From NCBI GenBank assembly GCA_965197405.1, contig OZ240206.1, positions 2,418,001 to 2,482,000 of the forward strand: 64,000 nucleotides of DNA, given 5' to 3'. This DNA is from G965197405 sp965197405. Lineage in GTDB: Bacteria > Chloroflexota > Dehalococcoidia > Lucifugimonadales > JAGWBF01. The notes under the pieces are model-generated. The model saw only the letters and a program-made list of their open reading frames with translations, made no database searches and was not told where the DNA came from. Position numbers and translations under genes: made by a program. Shown piece after piece: positions 34,408 to 43,713 of this stretch. Each line of letters starts with the position of its first letter. The stretch's first letter is position 1.

Positions 34408-34502
34408 TAGTAGTCAGTCAAATCTGTTTTTGATGGTAGTTTAAAGAGTCTGAACCAAGGCGCTATACTGAGCAACAGACTGGGTTGAAGTGAGGTGGTG
34501 GT

Positions 34503-35650
34503 ATGGTCAGGGAAAAATACGGAGTCAGGTTGACGCCGGAGCAGCGGAACCAACTGGAACACTTGGTTCGGGCTGGTAAAAGTACCGCCCGGGTGACTAT
34601 TCGGGCGCGGATACTGCTCAAGACCGATGCAGGTTGGTCTGCGCCCCGGGTGGCGCAAGCCTTGGATGTGGTCGAGGGCACGGTGTTCCGCGTCAAGCGC
34701 CGCTTTGCCGAAGCTAGGTTGGCTGGGGCGCTGCAAGACCGGGTCCAAGCGAACGGGTACCGGAAGCTGGAGGACCTGGGCGAAGCCCACCCCGTATCCA
34801 GTACGGGGCAGGCTCTGATTGCCTTGGCCTGTAGCCCAGCGCCGGAAGGACATGACCATTGGACCCTGCGCTTGCTGGCGGGCAAAGTGGTGGAGTTGGG
34901 GTTGGCGTCATCCTTGTCCCACGAGACGGTGCGCCAGCGGCTCAAAAAAACGTCCTTAAGTCGTGGCAGAAGCAGGAGTGGTGCATCCCCGAGGTAAGCG
35001 CCGACTTCGTGGCCCACATGGAGGACGTCCTGGATTTGTACGCCGAACCCTATGACCCGCAACGGCCGGTGGTCTGCTTTGATGAGACCTCCACCCAGTT
35101 GTTAGCCGAGACGCGGCCCTCTCTCCCTGTCGAGCCGGGGCGTCCGCTGCGTCGGGACTACGAGTACCGGCGGGAGGGAACCCGCAACCTGTTCCTGGCC
35201 TGTGAGCCCCTGGCTGGCTGGCGGCAGGTGGCGGTGACCGAACGGCGCACCATGCAGGACTTCGCCCACCAGATGCGCTGGCTGGTGGATGAGGCCTACC
35301 CGGAGGTCGAGGTGGTGCGGGTGGTGCTGGACAATCTGAACACCCATCGCCTCGCTTCGTTGTACGAGACCTTCCCCGCGCCGGAAGCCCGGCGGATAGC
35401 TAAACGGCTGGAGTTCCACTATACGCCCAAGCACGGCAGTTGGCTGAACATGGCGGAGATCGAGTTCAGCGTGCTATCCCGCTCCTGTCTGAAGCAGCGG
35501 CTCCCCGACGCAGAATCGCTCCAACGGGAAGTCGGGGCCTCGGTGCAGGAGCGAAACGAGGCGCGGGTCACCATCAACTGGCGGTTCAAGACTCAGGATG
35601 CCCGAACCAAATTACACCGCCTCTATCCCTTCGATTCCAAACATGACTGA
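34503..35650 (+). CDS. IS630-family transposase, copy B (-1 frameshift)
   Basis: orfA 34503-34997 (MVREKYGVRLTPEQ) and an overlapping frame to 35650 (CFDETSTQ, LDNLNTH, HGSWLNMAEIE). A run of seven A in CTCAAAAAAACG joins the frames by a -1 shift, as in copies A and D. A 24-bp palindromic insert adds eight in-frame residues (PVSSTGQA) within EAHLIALA. All catalytic motifs are intact, so this may be active. Confidence 0.85.
34791..34814 (+). repeat. 24-bp palindromic insert in IS630 copy B
   Basis: CCCGTA-TCCAG-TACGGG stem followed by GCAGGCT, between GCCCAC and CTGATT. Copy A lacks it and reads straight through at the same codon. In frame here. Confidence 0.85.
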
Positions 35651-35656
35651 CTACTA

Positions 35657-36880
35657 GTAGTTCAGCTATTTGGGATTGCTGGGTAAAGAGACTTCAGTTT
35701 GATGCGTGCATCGGAGGTGGTGAAGCGCCAGTCCACTCGCGCCATGTCCCGGTTGCGCTGGTCCTGCCAGGCGGCAACTTCCCGGCGCAGCGTCTCTTGA
35801 TCGGGAATCCGGCGTTCCAAGCACTGCTGGGCCAGCACTCCGATCTCAGTTTCAGCCATGTTCAGCCAACTCCCATGCTTGGGGGTGTAGTGAATCTCCA
35901 GACGCTCCGCAATGCGCCGCGCTTCCATCGGCTCGAACGCCTCGTATAACGAGGCCGGATGATGCGTGTTCAAGCTGTCCATCACCAGCACAATCCGGTC
36001 CTTGTCCGGGTAGTCCTGGTCCACCAACTTCTTCACCTGGTGCGCCCAGTCCACTTTCGTCCGCCGGTCCGTCACTCCGACCCGCCGCCATCCTTCCAAC
36101 GGCGCAAACAGCATGAAAAGGTTGCTGACCCCGTTGCGCTCATACTCGTAATCGTACCCGCTGGCCGCACCGGGCCGAGCCAGTCGCGGCGCCCGCGTCT
36201 CCTTCACCTGTTGTTTGCTGGTTTCATCCAGGCACACCAACACTTCAGTGTCTCCACAGGGGCGCTGGTATACCTCCAGCACATCTTCCATCGCTCACAC
36301 AAAGTCCGCATTGCCTTCCGGCGGGATGCACCAACACTCTTTCAGCCAAGGCTTGAGTTGGTTTTTTCAGCGTCTTGCGCACCGTCTCGGGGTGGATGCT
36401 GTCAACTAGCTCGCACTCGACCAACCGGTCCGCCAACAATCGCAGTGTCCAACGGGCCCGGCCTTCCGGCGGTTCCCCGCAGGACAGCGCAATCAAGTGG
36501 GCTTCCGCCGCGCCGTCCAGTTTCTTTGGCCGGCGGCGTTGTTGCTCCCTACGCCCCAAGGCCGCTTCGATCCCTTCCTCCACGCAACCGCGGCGCACCC
36601 TTTCCACCGTCGCACTGGCGGTCTGCAGGGACCGGGCAACCTCTTCGTCCGTCATGCCTCCGTCTTTCCGCGCTTCATCGCTCAGCAACAGGATGCGCGC
36701 ATGGGTCTGCTTGTACGCTGCTGCCCGTCCCTTGGAAACCAGGGCCTTCAGTTCCTGTTGCTCTTCCGCGGTCAGTTCGATACGGTACTTCTTATCCGCC
36801 ACGACCCTTCTCCTTCGATACAATCCGCCAATGCCACTAGAATACACCAGTTGTGCCTCAATTCAATGACGTTCAACTAC
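35657..36880 (-). mobile_element. IS630-family insertion sequence, type C
   Basis: Ends GTAGTTCAGCTATTTGGG and the complement of GTAGTTGAACGTCATTG, bounded by TA at 35655-35656 (shared with copy B) and 36881-36882 (shared with copy D). A distinct member of the family. Its last 41 bases are repeated at 38130-38170. Confidence 0.88.
35662..36802 (-). CDS. IS630-family transposase, type C (-1 frameshift)
   Basis: orfA from a probable GTG at 36802 (ADKKYRIELTAEEQQELKAL, helix-turn-helix ASATVERVRRG) to 36245, then the DDE frame ending 35662 (CLDETSKQQ, MDSLNTHHPA, HGSWLNMAETEIG). The frames meet at six A in CTGAAAAAACC, another slippery run. About 45 per cent similar in appearance to copies A, B and D, so an independent IS. 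Confidence 0.83.
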
Positions 36881-36886
36881 TAGTAG

Positions 36887-38034
36887 TCAGTCATGTTTGG
36901 AATCGAAGGGATAGAGGCGGTGTAATTTGGTTCGGGCATCCTGAGTCTTGAACCGCCAGTTGATGGTGACCCGCGCCTCGTTTCGCTCCTGCACCGAGGC
37001 CCCGACTTCCCGTTGGAGCGATTCTGCGTCGGGGAGCCGCTGCTTCAGACAGGAGCGGGATAGCACGCTGAACTCGATCTCCGCCATGTTCAGCCAACTG
37101 CCGTGCTTGGGCGTATAGTGGAACTCCAGCCGTTTAGCTATCCGCCGGGCTTCCGGCGCGGGGAAGGTCTCGTACAACGAAGCGAGGCGATGGGTGTTCA
37201 GATTGTCCAGCACCACCCGCACCACCTCGACCTCCGGGTAGGCCTCATCCACCAGCCAGCGCATCTGGTGGGCGAAGTCCTGCATGGTGCGCCGTTCGGT
37301 CACCGCCACCTGCCGCCAGCCAGCCAGGGGCTCACAGGCCAGGAACAGGTTGCGGGTTCCCTCCCGCCGGTACTCGTAGTCCCGACGCAGCGGACGCCCC
37401 GGCTCGGCAGGGAGAGAGGGCCGCGTCTCGGCTAACAACTGGGTGGAGGTCTCATCAAAGCAGACCACCGGCCGTTGCGGGTCATAGGGTTCGGCGTACA
37501 AATCCAGGACGTCCTCCATGTGGGCCACGAAGTCGGCGCTTACCTCGGGGATGCACCACTCCTGCTTCTGCCACGGCTTAAGGACGTTTTTTTGAGCCGC
37601 TGGCGCACCGTCTCGTGGGACAAGGATGACGCCAACCCCAACTCCACCACTTTGCCCGCCAGCAAGCGCAGGGTCCAATGGTCATGTCCTTCCGGCGCTG
37701 GGCTACAGGCCAGCGCAATCAGAGCCTGCCCCGTACTGGATACGGGGTGGGCTTCGCCCAGGTCCTCCAGCTTCCGGTACCCGTTCGCTTGGACCCGGTC
37801 TTGCAGCGCCCCAGCCAACCCAGCTTCGGCAAAGCGGCGCTTGACGCGGAACACCGTGCCCTCGACCATATCCAAGGCTTGCGCCACCCGGGGCGCAGAC
37901 CAACCTGCATCGGTCTTGAGCAGTATCCGCGCCCGAATAGTCACCCGGGCGGTACTTTTACCAGCCCGAACCAAGTGTTCCAGTTGGTTCCGCTGCTCCG
38001 GCGTCAACCTGACTCCGTACTTTTCCCTGACCAT
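36887..38034 (-). CDS. IS630-family transposase, copy D (-1 frameshift)
   Basis: Differs from copy B by only a few residues (for example AEPGRPL for VEPGRPL, LDMVEG for LDVVEG, AGLAGAL for ARLAGAL). It has the same A7 slip site and the same 24-bp insert. Catalytic motifs intact. Confidence 0.85.
37723..37746 (-). repeat. 24-bp palindromic insert in IS630 copy D
   Basis: Identical to that in copy B, at the same codon, so acquired before the copies separated. Confidence 0.85.
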
Positions 38035-38129
38035 ACCACCACCTCACTTCAACCCAGTCTGTTGCTCAGTATAGCGCCTTGGTTCAGACTCTTTAAACTA
38101 CCATCAAAAACAGATTTGACTGACTACTA

Positions 38130-38170
38130 GAATACACCAGTTGTGTCTCAATTCAATGACGTTCAACTAC
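38130..38170 (-). repeat. 41-bp remnant of a second type C element
   Basis: Matches the type C end at 36840-36880 with one difference (GTGTCTC for GTGCCTC). It shows that copy D sits in, or replaced, another type C element at that element's internal CTAG. Confidence 0.85.
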
Positions 38171-38391
38171 TAGACTGGTACTTCAAAGATGGCCAAGTTC
38201 AATACTCTGACTCAACGTCAGCTATCAGGGACGATGAAGTCGCCTTGATTTTTGGCACCTCATACAAACTACAATACATGGATCCTTTCCTCTTCCTCGT
38301 ATACGAGCTTCGCCGCTGGACCTTGGACGCTGCACGGGTCATCGTTTGCGTCGGATACGGATTCAGTGATGAACACATCAATGGAATCTTA

Positions 38392-39251
38392 GAACCTGTC
38401 TACGTTCTCAGGATATGTTAAGTTGAGACTATTACCAAGGCAGGGTGATCATGTCTCATTCCTATCCCAGCGACATCTGCCGGGAGCAATTTGCCCGGAT
38501 TCTTCCCACGTTGGAGTCGGCCCGCCGACGGACCAAGCCCCGCACCGTGGACTTGTACGACGTTTTCTGCGGGGTGCTGTACCTCCTGAAAAGCGGGTGT
38601 CAGTGGCGGATGCTCCCTGCGGACTTCCCCGATTGGCGCACTTGCTACAAGTATTTCCGGCAATGGAGTGAGCGGCCCGACCCAGAGAAAGAGTCCATTC
38701 TGGAGCAGGTCTTAAAAAAAATCGGTTGGCGCGGCCCGACGGAGCAATGGTCGAAAAGAGCAGACCAGCTTCTGCATCGTGGACGCCCAGAGCGTCAAGA
38801 ACACGGACAGCGCCGAGAACAAGGGCTATGACTCGGGCAAGAAGGTGTCCGGGATTAAGCGTCACATCGCGGTGGACACTCAGGGGCTGCCCCATGCGAT
38901 TCATGTGACCACCGCCAACGTTACGGACCGGGCTGGGGCTTTGGCGATGTTTGACCAACGCCGGGCCGACCTGAGCCGGGTGCAGCAAGTGCTGGTCGAT
39001 GGGGGTTACACCGGGAAGCCCTTTGCCGCAGCGGTGCAGAGCCTGTTGGGAGCCTCGGTGGAAGTGGTGAAACGCAATGAACTGCACATTTTCGTGGTGC
39101 TGGCGCAGCGATGGGTGGTGGAGCGGTCTTTTGCCTGGCTGGAGAAGTGCCGCCGACTCTGGAAGAACTGCGAGAGAAAGCTCAATACCAGTCTGCAAAT
39201 GGTGGTTCTCGCCTTCGCGGTGCTAATCCTGAAAAGATTGTAAACAGGCTC
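38392..39251 (+). mobile_element. IS5-family insertion sequence
   Basis: 860 bp, imperfect inverted ends GAACCTGTCTACGTTCTCAG and GAGCCTGTTTACAATCTTTT (complement of right), flanked by TTA at 38389-38391 and 39252-39254. It interrupts the SIR2-like gene. Confidence 0.9.
38451..39243 (+). CDS. IS5-family transposase (frameshift at A8)
   Basis: orfA from ATG 38451 (MSHSYPSDICREQFARILPT, SGCQWRMLPADFPDW, YKYFRQW) and orfB (VDAQSVKNTDSAENKGYDSG, KRHIAVDTQGLPH, DGGYTGKPF, RWVVERSFAWLEKCRRL) join at eight A in TTAAAAAAAATCGG. This two-frame arrangement is usual in the IS427/IS1031-like groups. DDE motif residues are present. Confidence 0.85.
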
Positions 39252-39640
39252 TTAGAACAGGCTCTTCGCCAGAACTGCGAACGGAAGCTTTTAGCTGTGA
39301 CCGGCCCGGGAGACAGGTGTGCCGCGAAGGAGCGGCTCGTTGGGCGCTTGGAGTTCCAAGACGCTCAAGTCATAGTAAGGGCATCAGGGGCGGGAGAATT
39401 CTTGAAGAATGGCCTAACCATCGCTGCCCTTGCGGAGCTTTTCCCCATTGAAGATGACTTGATACCCGAGGTATAGGGAACCTGCAAACGTTAGAGGTTA
39501 AGGATACGACGGGGAAGCACCGCGAGGCAGTCAGGACGCTTCCCGCCCTCCCGATTTAGCGACACAGGGAGGTACCGTTCCGGGTGACGCGATGCAAAAT
39601 TGGCTTTGAGCATGAGTATCCCCGAAAGTGAAGCAGGGAA

Positions 39641-39745
39641 ATGAGCACCCTCCACATCACCGAATCCGCCACCGTCCAAATGCCAATGGTCCGCCACGCG
39701 GCGGAAGTTGGCTGGATTCCGTTGCCGCCTTCAGGCGGCGCATGA
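39641..39745 (+). pseudogene. hsdR N-terminal fragment 1
   Basis: MSTLHITESATVQMPMVRHA, then AEVGWIP, the beginning of a type I restriction R subunit, followed by a short GCCGCC/GGCGGC palindrome and a stop. It is repeated, diverged, at 39973. Confidence 0.55.
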
Positions 39746-39758
39746 GAAGGCGGGGACG

Positions 39759-39959
39759 ATGAAGAACACGACTGAGTTTCCGGAGGGATGGGACGAGGAA
39801 CGAGTCCAACGTGTACTCCGGTACTACGAGTCACTTGGCGAGGACGAGGCGGTTGCAGAAGACGAGGCGGCTTTCGAGGACTCCACGCGTACGATGATGG
39901 CGGTCCCCAAAGAGCTGGCGCCCGCAGTACGTGCGCTGATTGCGGACCGCACCGGGTAG
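39759..39959 (+). CDS. Antitoxin-like small acidic protein
   Basis: 66 residues, MKNTTEFPEGWDEERVQRVL then YYESLGEDEAVAEDEAAFED and VPKELAPAVRALIADR. The pattern (GWDE-R-x2-V-L, EDEAAFED) is that of a widespread small protein usually paired with a toxin. No toxin follows; instead a second hsdR start does. It is probably an orphan left when the partner was deleted. Confidence 0.6.
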   Translation: MKNTTEFPEGWDEERVQRVLRYYESLGEDEAVAEDEAAFEDSTRTMMAVPKELAPAVRALIADRTG

Positions 39960-39972
39960 TTGGACCAGTGAA

Positions 39973-40054
39973 ATGAGCGCTCTCCGCATCACCGAATCTG
40001 CAACAGTCCGAATGCCGGTGGTCCGCCACGCGGCGGAAGTGGGCTGGACGCCGG
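39973..40054 (+). pseudogene. hsdR N-terminal fragment 2
   Basis: MSALRITESATVRMPVVRHA then AEVGWTP, about 80 per cent identical at DNA level to 39641-39725. Similarity ends near 40054, just before the VapC stop. Either fragment could be the true start of the hsdR remains at 40697. Confidence 0.55.
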
Positions 40055-40085
40055 CTTGTCTGGCGAGGCCGGAAGGATGCGTTGG

Positions 40086-40472
40086 TCACCACAAGCGCCG
40101 GACGCCGTACCAGTCGAAAAGGGATTCACCTGATATGAGAACGAGGTTGCGCGCCTGCGCCTGGGCGATGAGCATTCTGTCGAACGGATCACGATGTGGA
40201 CCCGGCAGTGACCCTGCACGTACCCCGTCCTCTACGGTTACAGGCAGTTCCTCGAAGCCCTGGCGGGCTATCGCCCCGGCAATGTCCAAGGCCAGGGCCT
40301 CCACGCCGGGGAGTTTGCCGAGGCGACGCTTGGTGGCTATCTCCCAAGCCGACGCCGCGCTGATGAGTGCGTCGTTCTCCTCATCTCCTATCGCCCGCCG
40401 GGCCTGCGGCGACAACCGTCTGCTCCCGTCAAACCACCAGATGAACGTGTGCGTGTCGAGCAGCAACCGCAA
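40086..40472 (-). CDS. vapC: PIN-domain toxin, VapC type
   Basis: 128 residues from a TTG start (LRLLLDTHTFIWW). PIN acidic residues are in place: DTHTFIWW near the start, SAASAWEIATK in the middle and DPFDRMLIAQAQ and SGESLFDWYGV at the end. It should cleave RNA. It lies 3 bases after the truncated antitoxin. With the antitoxin lacking its start, expression may be absent or altered. Confidence 0.85.
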   Translation of the reverse strand: MRLLLDTHTFIWWFDGSRRLSPQARRAIGDEENDALISAASAWEIATKRRLGKLPGVEALALDIAGAIARQGFEELPVTVEDGVRAGSLPGPHRDPFDRMLIAQAQARNLVLISGESLFDWYGVRRLW

Positions 40473-40475
40473 AGC

Positions 40476-40700
40476 TCAACCACCTTCCCAGGCGGCCAGC
40501 TCTTCCTCGGGCAACGGGTCGAAGAAACTGTCGTCGAGCTTTATGAGTCCCTTCATGGAGCCGAAATGCCGCTTGCCTCGCTTTTGGACGCCCACGAGTC
40601 GTGCGACCGGCTTGCCGTTCCGGGCGATGATGACCTCCTCGCCTGCCTCGACTTGCGCCAGCAGGCGGGACAGGTTGGTCTTTGCTTCTGCTGGGCGATA
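40476..40700 (-). pseudogene. Phd/YefM-type antitoxin, start lost
   Basis: The frame reads AEAKTNLSRLLAQVEAGEEV, then ARNGKPVARLVGVQ and KLDDSFFDPLPEEELAAWEG before TGA. The usual first residues (M-x4-A-K) are replaced at the junction with the hsdR piece near 40700, and no ATG/GTG with a ribosome site precedes it. The operator-binding N-terminus is therefore damaged. Confidence 0.7.
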
Positions 40701-41932
40701 TGCAGCAGCAGGACATCCCAGTGTGGCGGGCCGGCTCCGGGGCGGAACTGCGCGACCTGCTCCGGACCGACAAGCGTGGCCTGATCATTTCGATGATTCA
40801 CAAGTTCGATGGCATTGAGAAGGACGCAAACACCCGAGACAATATCTACGTTTTTGTAGACGAGGCGCACCGCTCTGTCGCACGGGACCTGGGCACCTAT
40901 CTCATGGCTGCGTTGCCCAACTCCACGATTATGGGGTTCACTGGCATGCCAATAGCAAGGACCTCTCACGGTGAAGGTACTTTCAAGATTTTTGGTACAG
41001 ACGACGATCTGGGCTATCTGGACAAGTACACCATCGCGGAGTCCATTGAGGACGAGACTACGCTGCCCATCCGCCACACCATGGCGCCCAGCGAGATGAC
41101 GGTGCCGGCGGAGCAACTGGACAAGGAGTTCTTCGCCCTGGCCGAGATGGAAGGCGTAACCGACGTTGACGAACTCAACAGTGTATTGGACCGGGCCGTA
41201 GGGCTGCGAACCTTCCTCACCGCCGACGACCGCATAGAAAAAGTCGCTGATTTCGTCGCCCAGCACTTCCAGGAAAACGTGATGCCTCTCGGCTACAAGG
41301 CGTTCCTTGTGGGCGTGAACCGTGAAGCTTGCGCCAAGTACAAGCAAGCGCTGGACAAGCTGCTGCCGTCGGAATGGTCCGTGCCAGTCTATACGAAGAG
41401 CGATAGAGACTTCGTTGAACACCCTCTCGTGGCCCAGCTTCAGCTTTCCGAACAAGCAAAGGTTTTTAACCTTGTACGGGGTCTCCAGCGCGAAATTGAA
41501 AACGACCCGGAGATGGGTTCTGTCCTGAAACCTCTGAAGGCCCGGGCGGAACACATCCTGAAAGACATTGAAGAACGCACGACGACGGGACTTGCCGCGA
41601 TGGACCTGTTGGCTGCCCTGGCAAAGGAGAAGGAGGCAGCCGTCAAGTCAAGGCAGAACAGCGGGCTATCACCGCGAGCGTTCGGAGCCTATTGGACGCT
41701 CAAAGACGACCCGGACCTTCGCGCCGCAAGGGTCAATGCGATGGACTTGGCACGGGAAGCCGAATCGCTTCTTGGGCGCTTTCCCAACGCCGCTGTTAAC
41801 GCTGACGAAGAACGGCTGCTGCGGGCGGCCCTGTACCGGCCACTGCTGAAACTCCCCACGGAAGGACGGAGCCACACAGTCAAACGCCTGCTTACTATAT
41901 TGTTGGGTACGGATGTTGATGTTGGCCGATGA
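40697..41932 (+). pseudogene. hsdR: Type I restriction R subunit (hsdR), fragment
   Basis: Helicase segment: LIISMIHKFDGIEKDANTRD, VFVDEAHRSVARDLG (motif II), MGFTGMPIA (motif III), YKAFLVGVNREACAKY. After LVAQLQLSEQ the sequence jumps to KVFNLVRGLQREIENDPE, so motifs V-VI are deleted. The nuclease and Walker A regions are missing at the left. The C-terminal end (TLKDDPDLRAA, LLKLPTEGRSHTVK) is intact. It cannot be a working enzyme. Confidence 0.8.
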
Positions 41933-42290
41933 CCAACGTCGCAAAGCCATCAGCGAACGTGTCGCTCACTGGGTGCAACGGCTGAAAGTTCAGCCGCCAC
42001 GGTTGGGCGTTCGGTCTATGAAGCGAAAGTGGGGGTCATGTTCAACGTCGGGGTACATCACTCTGGCGAGTGACTTGGCCGACCAGGAACCTGGATTTCA
42101 AGACTTTGTAATTGCCCACGAGTTGTTGCACCTGCGGGTGCCCAACCACGGGAAGTTGTTCAAGGCGTTGTTGGCTGCTCATGTGCCTGATTGGAGAAAG
42201 TACGACATCGGAAGGCAGGGACCCACCAGCGGTTCCAGGTTCAAGCGGGGCGAAGGCTCTACACCTACACAAGTGAGTTCAGGCCCATGA
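41913..42290 (+). CDS. YgjP-like metallopeptidase (DUF45)
   Basis: 125 residues overlapping the hsdR end by 20 bases. MKRKWGSCSTSGYITLASDL and FVIAHELLHLRVPNHGKLF give the WGSC and HELxH zinc site of YgjP-type proteins. In many genomes this gene is the last member of type I restriction operons, as here. The final 25 residues (SGSRFKRGEGSTPTQ) look like tail drift. Its role is unknown. Confidence 0.8.
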   Translation: MLMLADDQRRKAISERVAHWVQRLKVQPPRLGVRSMKRKWGSCSTSGYITLASDLADQEPGFQDFVIAHELLHLRVPNHGKLFKALLAAHVPDWRKYDIGRQGPTSGSRFKRGEGSTPTQVSSGP

Positions 42291-42463
42291 TACCTGACCG
42301 ACTAACGGAATTGGTAGCCGAAGGGGAGTCCCCTGTCCTTGAGTTCAAAAGCACAACGGGAACGCGCCCCGAGGCGGCTATGGCCTTGTGCGCCATACTC
42401 AACCAAAATGGCGGACAGGTTTTGTTTGGCATCACACCGGATGGGGTGATAAACGGTCAATAG
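42287..42463 (+). pseudogene. AlbA_2 (Schlafen-type) domain, N-terminal fragment
   Basis: MIPDRLTELVAEGESPVLEF, then KSTTGTRPEAAMALCAILNQ and NGGQVLFGITPDG is the start of an AlbA_2/divergent AAA-4 protein. It overlaps the YgjP stop as ATGA, then a stop cuts it after 58 residues. The rest is missing. Confidence 0.7.
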
Positions 42464-42612
42464 CTGAGCGAGCCTTTGTGAGAGACCCTTTGATGGAAGA
42501 AATCAGAGCGAGCTTCAAAGAATCTACCCTCCCGCCTTGAACTCGGTGAGCCGGGTGAAGGAGCGAGACGCCCAGGTCCTGGTCCTCCCTCGTATGGGGT
42601 GTAGACGACCGG

Positions 42613-43542
42613 CTAGGTTGCGGGAGTCGGTCCAGGGACCGGTTCCGCATTCACTTCCCCGGATATTTGGAGGTTGCAGCTTACTGCCGCGCTGAATAGC
42701 GCGAGAAAAGGGTCTGCTTCGCCCTGTGGGAGTGCGGCCATTCCCTCCGGCCCGCCCAGCTTGTCCAGCAGGCATTCCAAGCCCTCCCGGTCTTCCGGGC
42801 CCATTCCAAGGGCGGGACTGGCGGCCCGGAATTCCTCCTCGTTCAGGCACAAGAGAGTCGAGAAGAAGCCCGCCATCATACCGAGCGCTGCCGCGGCCTC
42901 CTGCTCTTCATCGGTCCCGGGCTCGGCCATGACGGCTATCACCAGAGCGTACAGGTCCGCCTCTACAAAGCCGTCGCGGATGCACCTGGAGGACTCGGCG
43001 CTCAGGGGCCCCGTCTCCTCCAGGATAGGGGTCAGGAACAGCCTGAGCACCGTCTCAGGCTCGAAGCACCCAATCAGGGCCGCTCCCTCTTCGTCCGTGG
43101 CCAGGTCGGGGGCCTCCATCAGCGACATGAGGCGGTCCGGGTCTATATTTTCCAAGAGACACGCCCGCTCGGAGTCCAACAGGCCGGATATGAATGCCTC
43201 GGGGTCCTCGGTGCTCAGGGGAGCGAGCCCCCCGGGACTCGAAGCCGGTTCCGGGCCGTCTTCCTCCGCCGCGGGCGTCGCCGCCGTTGGGGGTGACGTG
43301 GGCGCGGTCACCGGTGTAGGTGTCGCAGTAGGCGCGGATGTGGGAGTGGGAGTGGGAACGTGTGTAGCGGTGGGGGCCGGCGTGGGAGTGGGTGCAGGTG
43401 TAGGTATCGCAGTAGGCTCGGACGTGGGAGTCGGAACGAGTGTAGCGGTGGGGGCCGGTGTGGGCGTTGGGCTGGAGCACCCCAGCAACACGAGCAGCAC
43501 GAGAAAGGCTGCGCATGAAAGGTACGAAAGTGGCTTCGACAT
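42613..43542 (-). CDS. Lipoprotein with Thr/Pro linker
   Basis: 309 residues from ATG 43542. A signal peptide with lipobox (LVLLVLLGC) is followed by about 70 residues of PT/AP repeats (TPTPAPTATLVPTPT), a spacer from the membrane, and then a helical Glu/Leu/Cys domain (FISGLLDSERACLLENIDP, LRLFLTPILEETGPLS, AVSCNLQISGEV) that contains at least seven cysteines in similar Cys-Leu contexts, suggesting internal repeats. Function unknown; should be anchored outside the membrane. Confidence 0.75.
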   Translation of the reverse strand: MSKPLSYLSCAAFLVLLVLLGCSSPTPTPAPTATLVPTPTSEPTAIPTPAPTPTPAPTATHVPTPTPTSAPTATPTPVTAPTSPPTAATPAAEEDGPEPASSPGGLAPLSTEDPEAFISGLLDSERACLLENIDPDRLMSLMEAPDLATDEEGAALIGCFEPETVLRLFLTPILEETGPLSAESSRCIRDGFVEADLYALVIAVMAEPGTDEEQEAAAALGMMAGFFSTLLCLNEEEFRAASPALGMGPEDREGLECLLDKLGGPEGMAALPQGEADPFLALFSAAVSCNLQISGEVNAEPVPGPTPAT

Positions 43543-43678
43543 GAAAACACCGTCCCGTCTGTGATTAGGCGACCTCCGGCGAGTGGGGCCGGACTTTCTC
43601 GCCACCAAGTATATCCCAGGGCGTCGCGGGTGAACCAGGGGAACGCGGCCGGGTTTCCGGTAGTTCCGCTTCTTGAAG

Positions 43679-43713
43679 GGGGAGGCCTTCGTTGTATTTG
43701 CGAAGGCCTCCCC
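43679..43713. terminator. Hairpin between the lipoprotein and adhesin genes
   Basis: 13-bp perfect stem GGGGAGGCCTTCG (43679-43691) with 43701-43713, loop TTGTATTTG. There is no T-run on either side. A second small hairpin, CGGGC-TTTTTT-GCCCG, is at about 43733-43748. Confidence 0.5.

Larger units (their letters stand above)
34410..35654 (+). mobile_element. IS630-family insertion sequence, copy B
   Basis: Ends GTAGTCAGTCAAATCTG and the complement of GTAGTCAGTCATGTTTGG, flanked by TA at 34408-34409 and 35655-35656. 1245 bp. Nearly identical to copy D in inverted orientation 1.2 kb away. Confidence 0.9.
36883..38127 (-). mobile_element. IS630-family insertion sequence, copy D
   Basis: Same ends as copy B in inverted orientation, bounded by TA at 36881-36882 and 38128-38129. 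With copy B it forms a long inverted repeat of about 1.24 kb flanking type C. Confidence 0.9.
38173..39476 (+). pseudogene. SIR2-like protein, 5' truncated and interrupted by IS5
   Basis: The left piece reads DDEVALIFGTSYKLQYMDPF, then VIVCVGYGFSDEHINGI, the C-terminal part of a SIR2_2-type domain (NAD-binding or NADase proteins common in phage defence). The right piece (from 39255) reads LEQALRQNCERKLLAVTG to EDDLIPEV. Removing the IS5 and one TTA joins them in frame as HINGILEQALRQN. The N-terminal half is missing, lost at the IS630 cluster. Confidence 0.8.

Noticed and set aside
34410..38127. A classical composite transposon carrying cargo
   Set aside because: Between the inverted IS630 copies there is only another IS630, no passenger gene, and no outer target duplication was seen.
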